DNA from: Notolepis coatsorum
Taxonomy: Eukaryota > Chordata > Actinopteri > Aulopiformes > Paralepididae
Length of the DNA: 64,000 nt
Direction of reading: 5' to 3'
Assembly: GCA_963971535.1 (NCBI GenBank)
Contig: OZ020590.1
Span: forward strand, 154,773,417 to 154,837,416
The notes under the pieces are model-generated. The model searched no databases and was not told the DNA's origin. It saw only the letters and a program-made list of their open reading frames with translations. The translations under genes were made by a program, and so were the position numbers. This document shows positions 20,884-32,130 of this stretch, in pieces (within the stretch, counting starts at the first letter, position 1; every line of letters begins with the position of its first letter).

Positions 20884-21312
20884 CTCTTGACTTGACTTGA
20901 CTTGACTCCCACACTGACATTGACTCCCACACTGACATTGACTCCCATGCTGACATTGACTCCCACACTGACATTGACACCCACACTGAAATTGACTCCC
21001 ATGCTGACATTGACTCCCACGCTGACATTGACCCCCACACTGACATTGACTCCCATGCTGACATTGACTCCCACACTGACATTGACTCCCACGCTGACAT
21101 TGACTCCCACGCTGACATTGACTCCCACACTGACATTGACTCCCATGCTGACATTGACTCCCACGCTGACATTGACTCCCACACTGACATTGACTCCCAC
21201 GCTGACATTGAATCCCACACTGACATTGACTCCCACACTGACATTGACTCCCACACTGTCATTGACTCCCATGCTGACATTGACTCCCACACTGACATTG
21301 AATCCCACACCT
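20884..21312 (+). repeat. 18-bp minisatellite, about 23 copies
   Basis: Same unit as at 625-846 (ACTCCCACACTGACATTG with CAT/CAC and A/G variants), following the L2 3' end. It lies about 195 bp from the TRIM RING exon. Confidence 0.96.
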
Positions 21313-21506
21313 CCTACGTTGGGGACAAAAATAAATCAACTCCAACATCAGTGTCTGAATCTAATCCCATCTAATTGTTCTGATTGTCTAATGTTTCTGT
21401 ATTCATTAACAACGTGACAACACTGTAAATTAGTATAATTACTCTGTGTATTTATTGAGTATAATTAAAGTTTGAATAAATTAATATAATAATGATTTTG
21501 CCATAC

Positions 21507-21890
21507 CTTGTGATTCTTCGAAGCTCCCTCTATGTAGCAGCAGTTGTGGCTCTTGTGTTTTCTGCAGGACTGACACACCACACATATGAGCTGGAGTCTG
21601 TGCAGACTGCAGTGCACCTCAGAACCTGCTGGAGCTCCCCGGCTTCTCTCCCTGAAGGCCTCACACAGGTTCTTCAAAGCCAAGTTATGAGGAGGATTTA
21701 AAATTGAAGATACTTCCCTACAAAATGGACAGTTCTTGTCTTCTCTGTCTCTCCACCATTGTTGCAGACAGGCTTTACAGACGCTGTGGCTACACGACAA
21801 GAGGACAGGATCTGTGTAGATGTCACGGCACACGGGACAAGACAGATCCTCTTCACAATGAGACGAAGCCATTTTGTCACTCAGTAACAC
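21507..21890 (-). CDS. TRIM E3 ligase gene, RING and B-box exon 1
   Basis: First coding exon of the fish TRIM35/39-like ligase. The best start is the Met of MASSHCEEDLSCPVCRDIYT (21,872); an in-frame Met lies six codons upstream. RING: CPVC, CSHSVCKAC and CPFC. It transfers ubiquitin from E2. A shortened B-box follows (CSLHRLQLICVVCQSCRKHK, SHNC), then EGASKNHK and a GTATGG donor in phase 0, which fits exon 2 at 393-488. Relatives usually have FC.DH.QPVC between the first CxxH and CxxC; here this is compressed, apparently losing a zinc-ligand pair. About 21 kb of foreign sequence, including kdm2a exons, separates exons 1 and 2. Confidence 0.9.
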
Positions 21891-23551
21891 TCCCTCCTCT
21901 GGAATGCTCCCTGAAGTTTACTTTAACTTTTGTTATAAACTTACTTAGATTCAGTCAGCAGCTGGTTGAAGTCACTGTTTAGGGATGGGAATCGAAAACA
22001 CAATTGTTAAGGGGATGCAGACCAGAGAAAGACTTTCGTCTTGTTTACATCAGGGTCCCCCAATTTCAATTCATCATAACATATATGGCATACAGGACAT
22101 ACAGATAGACAGTACTGCTACATCTATACATTTATGACATACCAGATTTACAAATACAGTACAGTACAAATACAGTACATTTATGACATACCAGATTAAC
22201 AAATACAGTACTGTTTGTGATACAAAAGAGAGTCTAAAAAAGAGAGTATACATTTGACAAAGAAACTGTACATTGGGGGTTGGGTAGGTGGGGTGGAGGG
22301 GGTTGGGTGGGTGGGGTGGGGGGGGGGGAAACTGTACATTGGAGGTGGGCAGGGTGGGCAGGGTTTTTTGGGTAGGCGGGGTGGGGTAACTGTACATTGG
22401 ATTATCGACGAAACCTTACTTGGTCCTAAGAAGAGGGTCTTGTGTATTATTGGGTTAGGACATTTACTGTACATTGGAGGGGGTTGGGTTAGGACATTTA
22501 CAGGGGCCAGTTTCGAATTGCAGTCTCCCGTAGGTGCTCTTTGACAGTGATTTTAAAAGTGGGTAGTGATTCACATTCCTTTACAGCTGTGGGTAGGGCG
22601 TTCCACATTGATGTGGCATAATTGCTAAACATGTTTAGTCCCTTGTTTGAGCCGAATCTGGGTTTAACATGATTTGTGGAACTCCCTCTGGTTTTGTGGT
22701 CGTGGTATTCACTGACCTTTGGGAAGTAATTTGACATGTACATGGGTACCTTAGTCGTGTAGTGTATCTTGTAGACCAGGCCCATTGCAAGTTGCTGTAC
22801 TCTGTCATCTACTCTAAGCCATCCTAGGTTGTCAAAGTGGGCAGGGGTGAGGTGGGTTCTAGGAGTAAGGTCAAGCAGTAGTCTGACCAGTTTGTTTTGT
22901 GATGTTTGTAATCTTGTTTTTAGAGCCTTTGAGGTGCTTTGGTACCATGAGGTGCAAGCATAGTCGTAGTACCCTTGAATGAGTGCTCCTGCCAGAGTCT
23001 TCAGGGTATTCTTGTTTACCAGAGAGGAGATCCCGTACAAGAATCAAGTTCGTTGGTTGACTTTTTTTATTACATTGGATGCCATTTTGTCACAGGAAAG
23101 ATTTGCCTCTAGGATGGAACCTATATGTAATTTTATCTTTCCTTGTGACAATATTGTCACCCACTGTAACTGAGAAGTCGTCAGTCTTGCTGAGTTTGTT
23201 ATTTGAACCGAAGAGAATGGACTCTGTTTTACCCAGGTGTAATGATAGTTTGTTATCAGCGAGCCAGATGCAGATTTTTCCTAGTTCCGAGCTGAGGGTT
23301 TTTTCAACCTGTAACTTGTTCTTGTCAGAGACCAGCAGGGCTGAGTCGTCCGCGAACAGGAACAAGTTGCAGTCACAAGCTGACGACATGTAATTTCCAT
23401 AAATTAGGAACAGTAGCAGTCCTAGTATGCTTCCTTGTGGAACAACACAGCTCACTGGGAGGGGGGGGGGATAGAGTACCGTTTACCTCCACCATCTGTT
23501 CTCTCCCCTCCAGGTAGGATTGCATCCAGCTCACTAATAGACTATCAAAAC

Positions 23552-24887
23552 CAGGCCCGGACTGGCCATCGGGAGCACCGGGAGTTTTCCCGGTGGCCTG
23601 GCCTGCACAGATAAAAAAAAAAATTATATAAAAAAAAAAAAAAAAAAAAAAAATTATTATAATTTTTTTATTTTTTTTGCCAGGCCATTGTTTCTAGTTG
23701 TGGCGGCGGCGCGGCGCGATAGTTAGATAACCTAGGTGGGTGGGGAACAACCAGGATTTCACTGTCTGCGACAGAGTTGGAGAACTATCTGACTCTCTCC
23801 CTCACGCGGATCACAATGGAGCCGTGCTGCCGCTTGTGATTGGTGGAGGCGGGACCAGGCGATACAACTGATTGACAGCGGAGGCGGCGAATGGAATGGC
23901 AGATGGCACTCAGATGCAGAATAACAGCCAGGCAATGAGCCAGGTTGATTGATTGATTGATTGATTGATTGAAAACTTTATTAACAGATTGCAGAATGGG
24001 TACAGTACAGCTCAATGCATACAATTGTTAAGGGGATGCAGACCAGAGAAAGACTTTTGTCTTGTTTACATCAGGGTCCCCCATTTTCAATTCATCGTAA
24101 CATATATGACATACAGATAGACAGTACTGCTACATCTATACATTTATGACATACCAGATTTGCAAATACAGTACTGTTTGTGATACGAAAAGAGTCCAGA
24201 AAAGAAGTATATACATTTGACGTAGAAACTGTACATTGAAAGAGGTTGGGTAGGTGGGGGGGGGGGGGGGGGGGGGTACTGTACATTGGAGGTGGTTGGG
24301 TGGGTGGGGGGGAGGTTGGGTAGGAGGGGTGGGTGGGGGACACTGTACAACTGTACAAGCAACACTGTACATTGGGATATTGACAAGACCATACTTGGTC
24401 ATTTTTACTGTACATTGGAGGGGGTTGTGACTGTGAGGGACTCGTGAGAGATACAGTAGAGCGAAAGTCAATTAACGTTGATGTCAAGATGGACAGTGGA
24501 AGAAAGAGAAAGGGTGGATGAGAGAGGGATAAAACAAAGAAAAAGAAAGGCCCTTACAGGAGAGAGTGGTTAACTGTATTATAATAGTAAATAGAAAAAT
24601 ATGTTGTGCTCTTGCTTTTTTCTTTTTGAAGGTGGAGAGAGTAGCATTGCTAGTGCCACAACAGTTTTATTTGAGGTCCATAACAGTACATTGTACTAAG
24701 CAATTGTTGGCTCATTAGTTTGTGATTCACATGCACTAAAATTCACCAGAATGCAGGAAATTAAGTCTTTGTAACAAAAAATGTCCTGGTGGGGGACCCC
24801 CAGACCCCCCGCTTAAAAAGTGGCCTGATTGGGGCTATATTTCGCGCTATATCTCCCGGTATGAATTATTTCCCCAGTCCGGCCCTG
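23552..24887. mobile_element. hAT element inserted in LINE RT
   Basis: 8-bp target duplication ATCAAAAC at 23,544-23,551 and 24,888-24,895. Ends CAGGCCCGGACTGG and CCAGTCCGGCCCTG. Removing it joins the LINE peptide KAIGFD to SLLVSWMQSYLEG in frame, which confirms the boundaries. It is 1,336 bp with poly-A/T tracts and a nested LINE tail. Confidence 0.93.
23943..24430 (-). mobile_element. LINE 3' end nested in the hAT
   Basis: The 5'-truncated 3' end of the same LINE family as the host LINE, with its (ATTG)n tail at 23,946-23,971, the GATTGCAGAATGGGTACAGT end and the G-rich UTR with TGTACATTGG. It gives a three-level nest: LINE, hAT, LINE. Confidence 0.85.
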
Positions 24888-25132
24888 ATCAAAACCAATT
24901 GCTTTTAGCTTGTCAATCAGAATGGAGTGATTGACAGTGTCGAAGGCCTTTTGTAGGTCCAGCATGACCATGCCGCAGTATTTGCCCGCGTCCACCTCTT
25001 GTTTGATGTGGTCGTTTAAATAGAGAAGGCATGTGTCAGTGGAGTTGGGATGCTTGTCTGTGATGAGTGTGTTGTCCGTCTTTATGTTTATGTTTGAAAA
25101 TCTGGTTTTGAGTTTTTTACTGCAGCCCGCAG

Positions 25133-25872
25133 CTTGTACATGTCAAAATACTTCCCAAAGGTCAGTGAATACCACGATCACAACACCAGAGGGAGCTCCA
25201 CAAATCATGTTAAACCCAGATTCGGCTCAAACAAGGGACCAAACACGTTTCGCAATTATGCCACATCAATGTGGAATGCCCTACCCACAGCTGTAAAGGA
25301 ATGTGAATCACTACCCACTTTCAAAACCACTCTCAAAGAGCACCTACGAGAGACTGCAATTCGAAACTGGCCCATGTAAATGTCCTAACGCAACCCCCTC
25401 CAATGTACAGTAAATGTCCTATTAAACCCAATAATACACAAGACCCTCTTCTTGGGACCAAGTAAGGTTTAGTCGATAATCCAATGAACAGTTACCCCCC
25501 CCCACCCCACCACCTACAATGTACAGTTTCCCCCCCACCCCACCCCACCTACCCAACCCCCCCCCCTCCACCCCTCCTACCAACCTCCTCCAATATACAG
25601 TTTCTTCGTCAAATGTATATACTCTCTTTTTTAGACTCTTCTTGTATCACAAACAGTACTGTATTAGCAAATCTGGTATGTCATAAATGTATAGATGTAG
25701 CAGTACTGTCTATCTGTATGTTGTGTATGTCATATATGTCCTGATGAATTGAAAATGGGGGACCCTGATGTAAAGAAGACGAAAGTCTTTCTCTGGTCTG
25801 CATCGTATTGAGCTGTACTGTACTGTACCCATTCTGCAATATGTTAATAACATTTTCAATCAATCAATCAAA
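25133..25872 (+). mobile_element. LINE 3' part, head-to-head with the previous LINE
   Basis: Plus-strand copy of the same LINE. It encodes MYMSKYFPKVSEYHDHNTRG through LRETAIRNWPM, then a C-rich UTR (25,490-25,600), and ends GATTGAAAA-type with (AATC)n at 25,856-25,872. The 5' end abuts the 5' side of the minus-strand LINE. Confidence 0.82.
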
Positions 25873-26032
25873 ACCTAACTGACGGTTAGTTCATGTATGA
25901 TTTAACCGAACCCCTCATCCGGATAGAATGATGACAAAAATAATAATAATAATTTAATAAAAACGTTTTCTTTTTTAATTATATGTTTGACATATAATAG
26001 TATTAATAATAGTAGTAATAATCATAATAACA

Positions 26033-26034
26033 AC

Positions 26035-26131
<97 letters not shown>
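26033..26131. repeat. (TAA)n microsatellite
   Basis: About 33 uninterrupted AAT/TAA trinucleotides. Confidence 0.97.
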
Positions 26132-26133
<2 letters not shown>

Positions 26134-26744
26134 TTTGAAAAGGAAATAAATATATAATTTCCATTTGTACAAATGCACTCGATAAACTAGAGTCTGCCAT
26201 ACCTGTTATCATAACATAAACCCTCGTTATATTCCTTTACAGATGTATAGGACAGCAGACCGACACAACAGCGGCAAGACCCGAAGACATGCAGCCCCAC
26301 GAATGAACCGAGACGACACCGGGAGCCCCGGGACGCCCCCCCCCGAAACACAGCGGAAGCCACAGCAAGGAATCCCCAAAAAGCCAGCGAACCGAGGGAG
26401 CCCAAAGATGAGAACCAACCAAAATCCATCAAAGCACACGCAAGAGACCAGCACCCAACTCCAGGAAAGGTCCGGGAAAGGCCCAGCCGAAGCCATACAC
26501 AGGAAAAACTGGAGAGTAATTTTCCCAGAGTAATTATGACGGAGTTATTATTTTCCTCTCAAGTAGTCATATTTACTCCCTTTGGGGCATAATCATTGCC
26601 TGTGGCCAATAGAGTGAGAGTAAAGTTCCAGAAGAATTTCTATAGTAATCCGCCTACTATGCCTATAATTCCTAAATCTGATGGCGCCATCTTTCTAGGA
26701 GCCATAGGCTGTCAACTGTCAACCTGAATTGTAACATTCTATTA
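26132..26744. other. Unclassified stretch with GC-rich island
   Basis: Bases 26,240-26,520 are purine- and C-rich and unlike the AT-rich surroundings. They give overlapping ORFs in three frames with no recognisable protein. Possibly a LINE 5' UTR piece. No gene supported. Confidence 0.4.
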
Positions 26745-26935
26745 TGACATCACAAATGTTCTAGAATATACTATTATGACATCATACTGTGACATCACAA
26801 ATGGTCTAGAATGTTCTATTATGACATCATACTGTGACATCACAAATGTTCTAGAATGTCCTATTATGACATCATACTGTGACATCACAAATGGTCTAGA
26901 ATGTCCTGTTATGACATCATACTGTGACATCACAA
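26745..26935. repeat. 45-bp minisatellite
   Basis: About four copies of the 45-bp unit with GGTCTAGAATGTCC variants. Confidence 0.92.
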
Positions 26936-27233
26936 CGGAACATGTTTGGGGTCCATTTGAATAATATACATAATGTTTGGTAAGGCTGTCCCCGAAGCCT
27001 GTTTTTGGGATTCAAACTTCGTCAGGGTTCTTCGAACAGACGTTCGAACCTTCCTTTTTAATAAAAAGATTCAAATAAAAAAAATTATTGTAATTTTATT
27101 TTATTATTTGTTTTTTATCCTCAAACTAAATCCTCAATTTGAATAAAGTGATTCATGTGATTAAATGAGTCTTTTCTTTTATTAAATCAACTTTCCAGCC
27201 CCCTGTCAACTGTCAAATGATGATAACTGTCAA
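26936..27233. other. Spacer with TTCGAAC inverted motif
   Basis: Contains TCTTCGAACAGACGTTCGAA, a near-perfect short palindrome that recurs at about 14,137, 29,140 and 29,284, always after a 45-bp array. Otherwise AT-rich, no gene. Confidence 0.5.
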
Positions 27234-28451
27234 TGTAACTGAGGGGTACAATTCCCTGACTGTATTGAATAAGTATGGTATCATTAAACCACTACTGCGT
27301 TATGTACATTACTACTGGCCATACAGTACACAGGTACATGAGATGAACACACCCACAATAACACGGCTTCACACGAAATACTGTTTAGAAGAATATTTAT
27401 TAGCAGCACGAAGATTATCTTACATTACTTATCAAGATTGAGAGTTGCGCTTGTAAGGCGAAGAATGTGCATGAATAGGTCAAGAGCGTAAGTCCATGAG
27501 AATATTACGCAGGAGATAATTAATACCACCTGTATCATAAGAATTATATATGGTACACTAGTAGGTCAGCTGGAGATACTAAGGGGGTTCCCTCCGGTTG
27601 TAAGCCAGCAGGGGGGATGAATGTTCGAATGCAAAAGTCTGGATCAACGGGGAATCAATAAGCTCCAGCTACGGGAGTCGGTACATTACTCCCTTGATCG
27701 GCAGACGAAAGCAGCAGCTATAATCCAAGTATGCGCGACAGCATAGGTGAAAGCCAGCCAGCCTCCTCCTAGAGACGGGCTCGAGTGATGCTCCTCACGG
27801 GTAAATCCCACACGGTAGTGGGTGTAGACGATTCTCCGCTCCAACAGCCACAGGACCAAAATCAATATAATCCAGCCGGAAAAGGCTCTGCATTCACCGG
27901 TGTAGATTCTCCGGTGCACGGTACTTCACATTTAACTAGGTCGAACTTGACGTTATTTCACTAAGCTCTGACACTTTTACTATCCTATTCGCACGCGGTT
28001 ATAAGTGCTCTATTTAGATGCAAGGTTGCTCACTTCACTTGGTCGTTGACTCGTGATGAAGGCTTTACTAGTAAGGAACGAACGATACGTTGAACGAACG
28101 TTTTAGGATAAGACAAGACTACTGCTGTATCCACCTGCAACGTATTTATACGTACGGTGAATAATCTAGTGCCAACCTCACTTCTGTCTCGTATTCCTGC
28201 GCAAAACTGGGCATGTTCAGGCATGTCTTAGCGGTGACTTTGAACTAGACATTGGGGGGTATGGCCGTGGCGCCTAGGGGATCGCTTCCAATAGGAGAAC
28301 GAACATTATGGTCTGTCCTGTACCAGGTAAAGGGATATTCCGTGTATACGTACAAAGAATATACAAGGGATATCAAACGATATACAAATATTATACAATA
28401 TATCTCAAGTAATAAATATATATATTCGGTTTAATCTGACCCTTTGTAACA
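27234..28451 (-). mobile_element. Solo LTR of a BEL/Pao element
   Basis: About 1.22 kb, in reverse orientation. It starts (on plus) TGTAACTGAGGGGTACAATT and ends GGTTTAATCTGACCCTTTGTAACA. Both ends match the LTRs at 49,903-51,250 and 57,596-58,955. A 5-bp duplication GTCAA flanks it (27,229-27,233 and 28,452-28,456). No internal region is present, so it is a recombination fossil. It is more diverged from the full element's LTRs than they are from each other, so it is older. Confidence 0.9.
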
Positions 28452-28690
28452 GTCAACCTGAATTAACATTCAGTATTCAATATTGTCTGATTCAATATTA
28501 ACATTCAGTATTCAAGTAGAACAGCTAGCTAGCCGTTGTGGACACTCACCTTTCCACAGCTAAATGGTCGGCAAGGCACCTTGGTTGAGAAATGCAGGTT
28601 TCAATCTATATGTTGTTTAGTCTATCTGTTCAGTCCTGTTCAGTACTGTCTGAAGATGCACAATGAGAACTTCTGAGAGTATTGTTGAAT
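28452..28690. repeat. Dispersed block, copy 2 (exon-like core)
   Basis: Second copy of the block at 13,434-13,690, including AACAGCTAGCTAGCCGTTGT and the minus-strand GTGAGTGTCC donor-like site. Confidence 0.75.
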
Positions 28691-28702
28691 ATATATAGAA
28701 CA

Positions 28703-29040
28703 CAAATGTTCTAGAATGTTCTATTATGACATCATACTGTGACATCACAAATGTTCTAGAATGTTCTATTATGTGACATCACAAATGTTCTAGAATGGGC
28801 TTTATGACATCATACTGTGACATCACAAATGTTCTAGAATGTATATACTGTGACATCAGAAATGTTCTAAAATATTCTATTATGACATCATACTGTGACA
28901 TCACAAATGTTCTAGAATGTTTGATTATGACATCGTACTGTGACATCACAAATGTTCTAGAATGTTTGATTATGACATCATACTGTGACATCACAAATGT
29001 TCTTGAATGTTCTGTTATGACATCATACTGTGACATCACA
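28703..29040. repeat. 45-bp minisatellite
   Basis: About seven copies, some shortened, followed by GGAACATGTTTGAGGTCC as at 26,937. Confidence 0.92.
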
Positions 29041-29434
29041 ACGGAACATGTTTGAGGTCCCTTTGAATAATATAAATAATATGTATGGTAAGGCTGTCCC
29101 CGAAGCCTGTTTTTGGGATTCAAACTTCGTCAGGGTTCTTCGAACGGACTTTCGAACCTTTGTTTTTATTAAAAAAAAATTAATTAAAATAAAATAATTT
29201 TATAAATTTTTTTTTTTCCTTTTTTATATCCTCAAACTAAATCCTCAATTTGATTAAAGTGATTCAAACTTCGTCAGGGTTTTTCGAACGGACGTTCGAA
29301 CCTTAGTTTTTAATTAAAACATTTTAATTAAAAAAATATTTCTCATTTAATTTTTATAGATTCTTTATTAAAAATCTGATTAAATGAGTATTTTCTTTTA
29401 TTAAATCAACTTTCCAGCCCCCTGTCAACTGTCA
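29041..29434. other. Spacer with two TTCGAAC palindromes
   Basis: Holds CTTCGAACGGACTTTCGAAC near 29,139 and TTTTCGAACGGACGTTCGAA near 29,281 in AT-rich sequence. Probably a decayed transposon that travels with the 45-bp array. Confidence 0.5.
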
Positions 29435-29690
29435 AATGATGTCAACTGTCAACCTGAATTAACACTCAGTATCCAATATGGTCTGATATTAACATTCAGT
29501 ATTCAATATGGTCTGATATTAACATTCAGTATTCAAGTAGAACAGCTAGCTTAGCTAGCCGTTGTGGACACTCACCTTTCCACAGCAAAACGGTCGGCAA
29601 GGCACCTTGGTTGAGAAATGCAGGTTTCAATCTATGTTGTTTAGTCTATCTGTTCAGTCCTGTTCAGTCCTGTTTCAAGATGCACAATGA
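29435..29690. repeat. Dispersed block, copy 3 (exon-like core)
   Basis: Third copy of the block, with one extra AGCTAGCT duplication, followed by an interrupted (TTC)n run. Confidence 0.75.
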
Positions 29691-29800
29691 GATCTTCTTC
29701 TTCTTCTTCTTCTTTTGAATTTCCGGCAGTGTAGACGCATCGTGGCGTATTACTGCCCTCCTCAGTTCTTTATACTACGCTAGTAGTATGGTTTCAAGTT

Positions 29801-29912
29801 CTCTTCTTCTTCTTCTTCTTCTTCTTCTTCTTCTTCTTCTTCTTCTTCTTCTTCTTCTTCTTCTTCTTCTTCTTCTTCTTCTTCTTCTTCTTCTTCTTCT
29901 TCTTCTTCTTCT
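29801..29912. repeat. (TTC)n microsatellite
   Basis: About 37 uninterrupted CTT trinucleotides. The flanking sequence continues into the LINE remnant at 31,680-32,130, from which the hAT at 29,958 separates it. Confidence 0.97.
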
Positions 29913-29957
29913 TTACCGCTTTTACAGCCATCTTCTGGTTTCCTTGATCCCCTACAG

Positions 29958-31671
29958 CAGGGGTGGCCAACCCGCGGCTCGCGAGCCGCATGCGGCTCTT
30001 TGCCCGTCAATGTGCGGCTCTTCCACCCATAAAAAAAAATAAAAAAAATATTTTGTTTAATTTTTTTTTAACTTTTTTTTTTTTTTTTACTTTTTTTTTG
30101 TATGTCACTCATTCCATAAGGACGTAGAATAAACATTTACAATTTTTTTTTAAATGGTCCATTTGCATGTTCTTGGTATCTGAATCTAGGGACATATATG
30201 GATCAGTGTCAGAAATAGTGTGTCTGTTACTAGGCTTGAGTAAATTGTAATGAACCAAAGGAGAATATCAATTCTATTTTAAAAAAAAAATTATCTTTGA
30301 CTGTAAATAACACCATGCTAAAATTGACCAGACCTGAAAAATCTAAGCAAATGAATAAAGGGAAGATGATTAAACAGAAGGTTTTGTAGATACAGTACTG
30401 AATTCTGCCATCTTTTTTATAATGTAAATTTCTCCACCATTTTTCATCATATTGCAACACCGTTTTTTGCAAGACGTTCACAGAAAGGTAGAGAAACTAA
30501 CTGCGTTCTGTTTTATGGCAATAACGTTCAGGTTTGTGGGAGATAATCCCAAAAAATAAGAGAAATTAAAAAGTAAATCCAGAAGTCAGATGATTGACAG
30601 GGGCTGGTGTGAGCTGGGTAGGGTAGTTTTTCGAAATTTGAAAGCCCTGAGTCTCTTCCTTCAAAAGACTACACTCACTTTTGGCTGTGCCACTTCCTCC
30701 TGTCAATATGCGCCGGTTTCCGACTCAATGCCCTGAGATTTCTATAATCTTATATTTCACTAATAACAGTTAAAATAATTGGTAAACAAACATAATGCTG
30801 AAAATATACACTTTTACTGTATATCTCGGGCTTAAGAGGTTAACCCTGTGAGGCCCAAATTAAAAAGAAATTAGCAACTTCAGAGGCCAGAGGGTGGGAC
30901 ATATAAACACATTTACTATCAAATAGCATTGTGAGGCTGAACAACAGGACCAATTGACTATACATGTGCTTAAAGGGGAACTATCTTATAAATGGCTTTT
31001 TTCAGTGTTTACCATTGTTTCTTAGCTATGTGGACTTATATTAATAGGATATACGTCTCTAATTCTCATATTGGCGAATTCTTCCAATTCTCCTCTCACA
31101 ATATTCACCCTCACTGAACTGAGTCATCTGAAAATGTGCATATCTGTGATGTCAGAGATTTCTCAGCTGCATAATAATGTGGCAGTTGATGTGGCAGTTG
31201 GCACCAGGCCACACAGTGGTTGGAGCCCAGCCTCAAAACGGCTTAAGATCTTGAGGTAGAAAAATGCGGTTTTTAGTACTTGATTAGAAATACAAAACAA
31301 TGCATTTAAAAAAAAAAAAAACCTAGGTGTTCCATAGACTCACAGGAATTGTGTAAAAGTGCCCAAATAGTGAAAGAAATAGTAAAATAGTTCCCCTTTA
31401 ACATTTTTTAAATAAACATTATTTTTTTAAATGGCTAAAAGTGATTTTGTAATTTTGCAACCGTGGGTCTCACAGGGTACTTTTAACCCTGTGAGGCCCA
31501 AATAAAAAAGACATTAGCAACTTCAGAGGCCAGAGGGTGAGACCTATAAACACATGAAGGGTGCCGTGACTGAAAAAAAAGGTTGAGAAACGCTGGTATA
31601 TGGTGTGGCTCTTTGTGGTACCACAGTCATTTTTTTGTGGCTCTTAGTCTCTGACTGGTTGGCCACCCCTG
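29958..31671. mobile_element. hAT element with intact ends
   Basis: 8-bp duplication CCCTACAG at 29,950-29,957 and 31,672-31,679. Ends CAGGGGTGGCCAACC and GGTTGGCCACCCCTG are perfect inverse copies over 15 bp. It is 1,714 bp with no transposase ORF. The interior holds an inverted stretch homologous to 13,010-13,330 and two copies of CCCTGTGAGGCCCAAAT (about 30,843 and 31,486). Confidence 0.93.
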
Positions 31672-31679
31672 CCCTACAG

Positions 31680-32130
31680 TGTCCATTTTCCCATCCCCAC
31701 CATGAGGTGCAGCTAATGCTGCTTCTCCCTGACTGAGCCCCCCTCTGTGAGACACTCCTTGCCTCCTATGGGCTGACTCTGGACTTCTTGGATTTCCTCA
31801 ATCCCCTTCTCTAATTCTCCAACCACTTCCTGCCATGTCAGACCCTCCATGCCCAAGTGTTGAACCGCCACTCTAACAATCATCTTAATCCTCTCCGTTT
31901 TGCCCGTAACCAATGCCGTAGCATTAACTACTCCTGCCACAAAGGCCACAATACTCAATTTCTCCTCCCACACCCTCTCTTTATCCTCCTGTACTACCCT
32001 TTCTGCCATATGCCCTTCTCTAAACCCCTGCACCTTATCTCGACTTCCCATTCCTACCCTCCTAGTCGCCTCTGCATATGATATCTTTTCTTCCCTTCTC
32101 ACTCTCTGAACCACTACCTCCCTATTCATT
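31680..32130 (-). mobile_element. LINE ORF1 (gag-like) C-terminal remnant
   Basis: The minus-strand ORF includes VVVQRVRREEKISYAEATRR, then a hydrophobic stretch and a Glu-rich tail (WQEVVGELEKGIEEIQEVQS). The SYAEA motif is common at the C-terminal side of LINE ORF1 proteins after the zinc knuckles, which are not present here. A fragment only; the LINE continues on the far side of the hAT at 29.7-29.95 kb. Confidence 0.55.

Larger units (their letters stand above)
21999..25130 (-). mobile_element. LINE (non-LTR retrotransposon), interrupted
   Basis: Minus-strand LINE. RT palm at about 24,900-24,995 (LDLQKAFDTVNHSILIDKL), FADDS box near 23,345, and C-terminal domain at 22,498-23,040 (VQQLAMGLVYKIHY, NYFPKVSEYHDHKTRGSS). 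The UTR has several TGTACATTGG motifs among G-rich tracts (22,265-22,480). A hAT at 23,552-24,887 splits the RT. The 3' end shares GGTCTGCATCCCCTTAACAA with tails at 16.3, 24.0, 25.8, 39.3, 61.7 and 62.9 kb. 5'-truncated, frames broken. The clade is uncertain (L2/CR1/Crack-like). Confidence 0.8.

Noticed and set aside
26243-26533. A GC-rich ORF as a host exon
   Set aside because: Three overlapping frames on both strands are open, no splice sites or known motif; compositional artefact or repeat.
29788-30042. Poly-Leu, poly-Glu or poly-Lys proteins
   Set aside because: All come from the (TTC)n microsatellite read in different frames.
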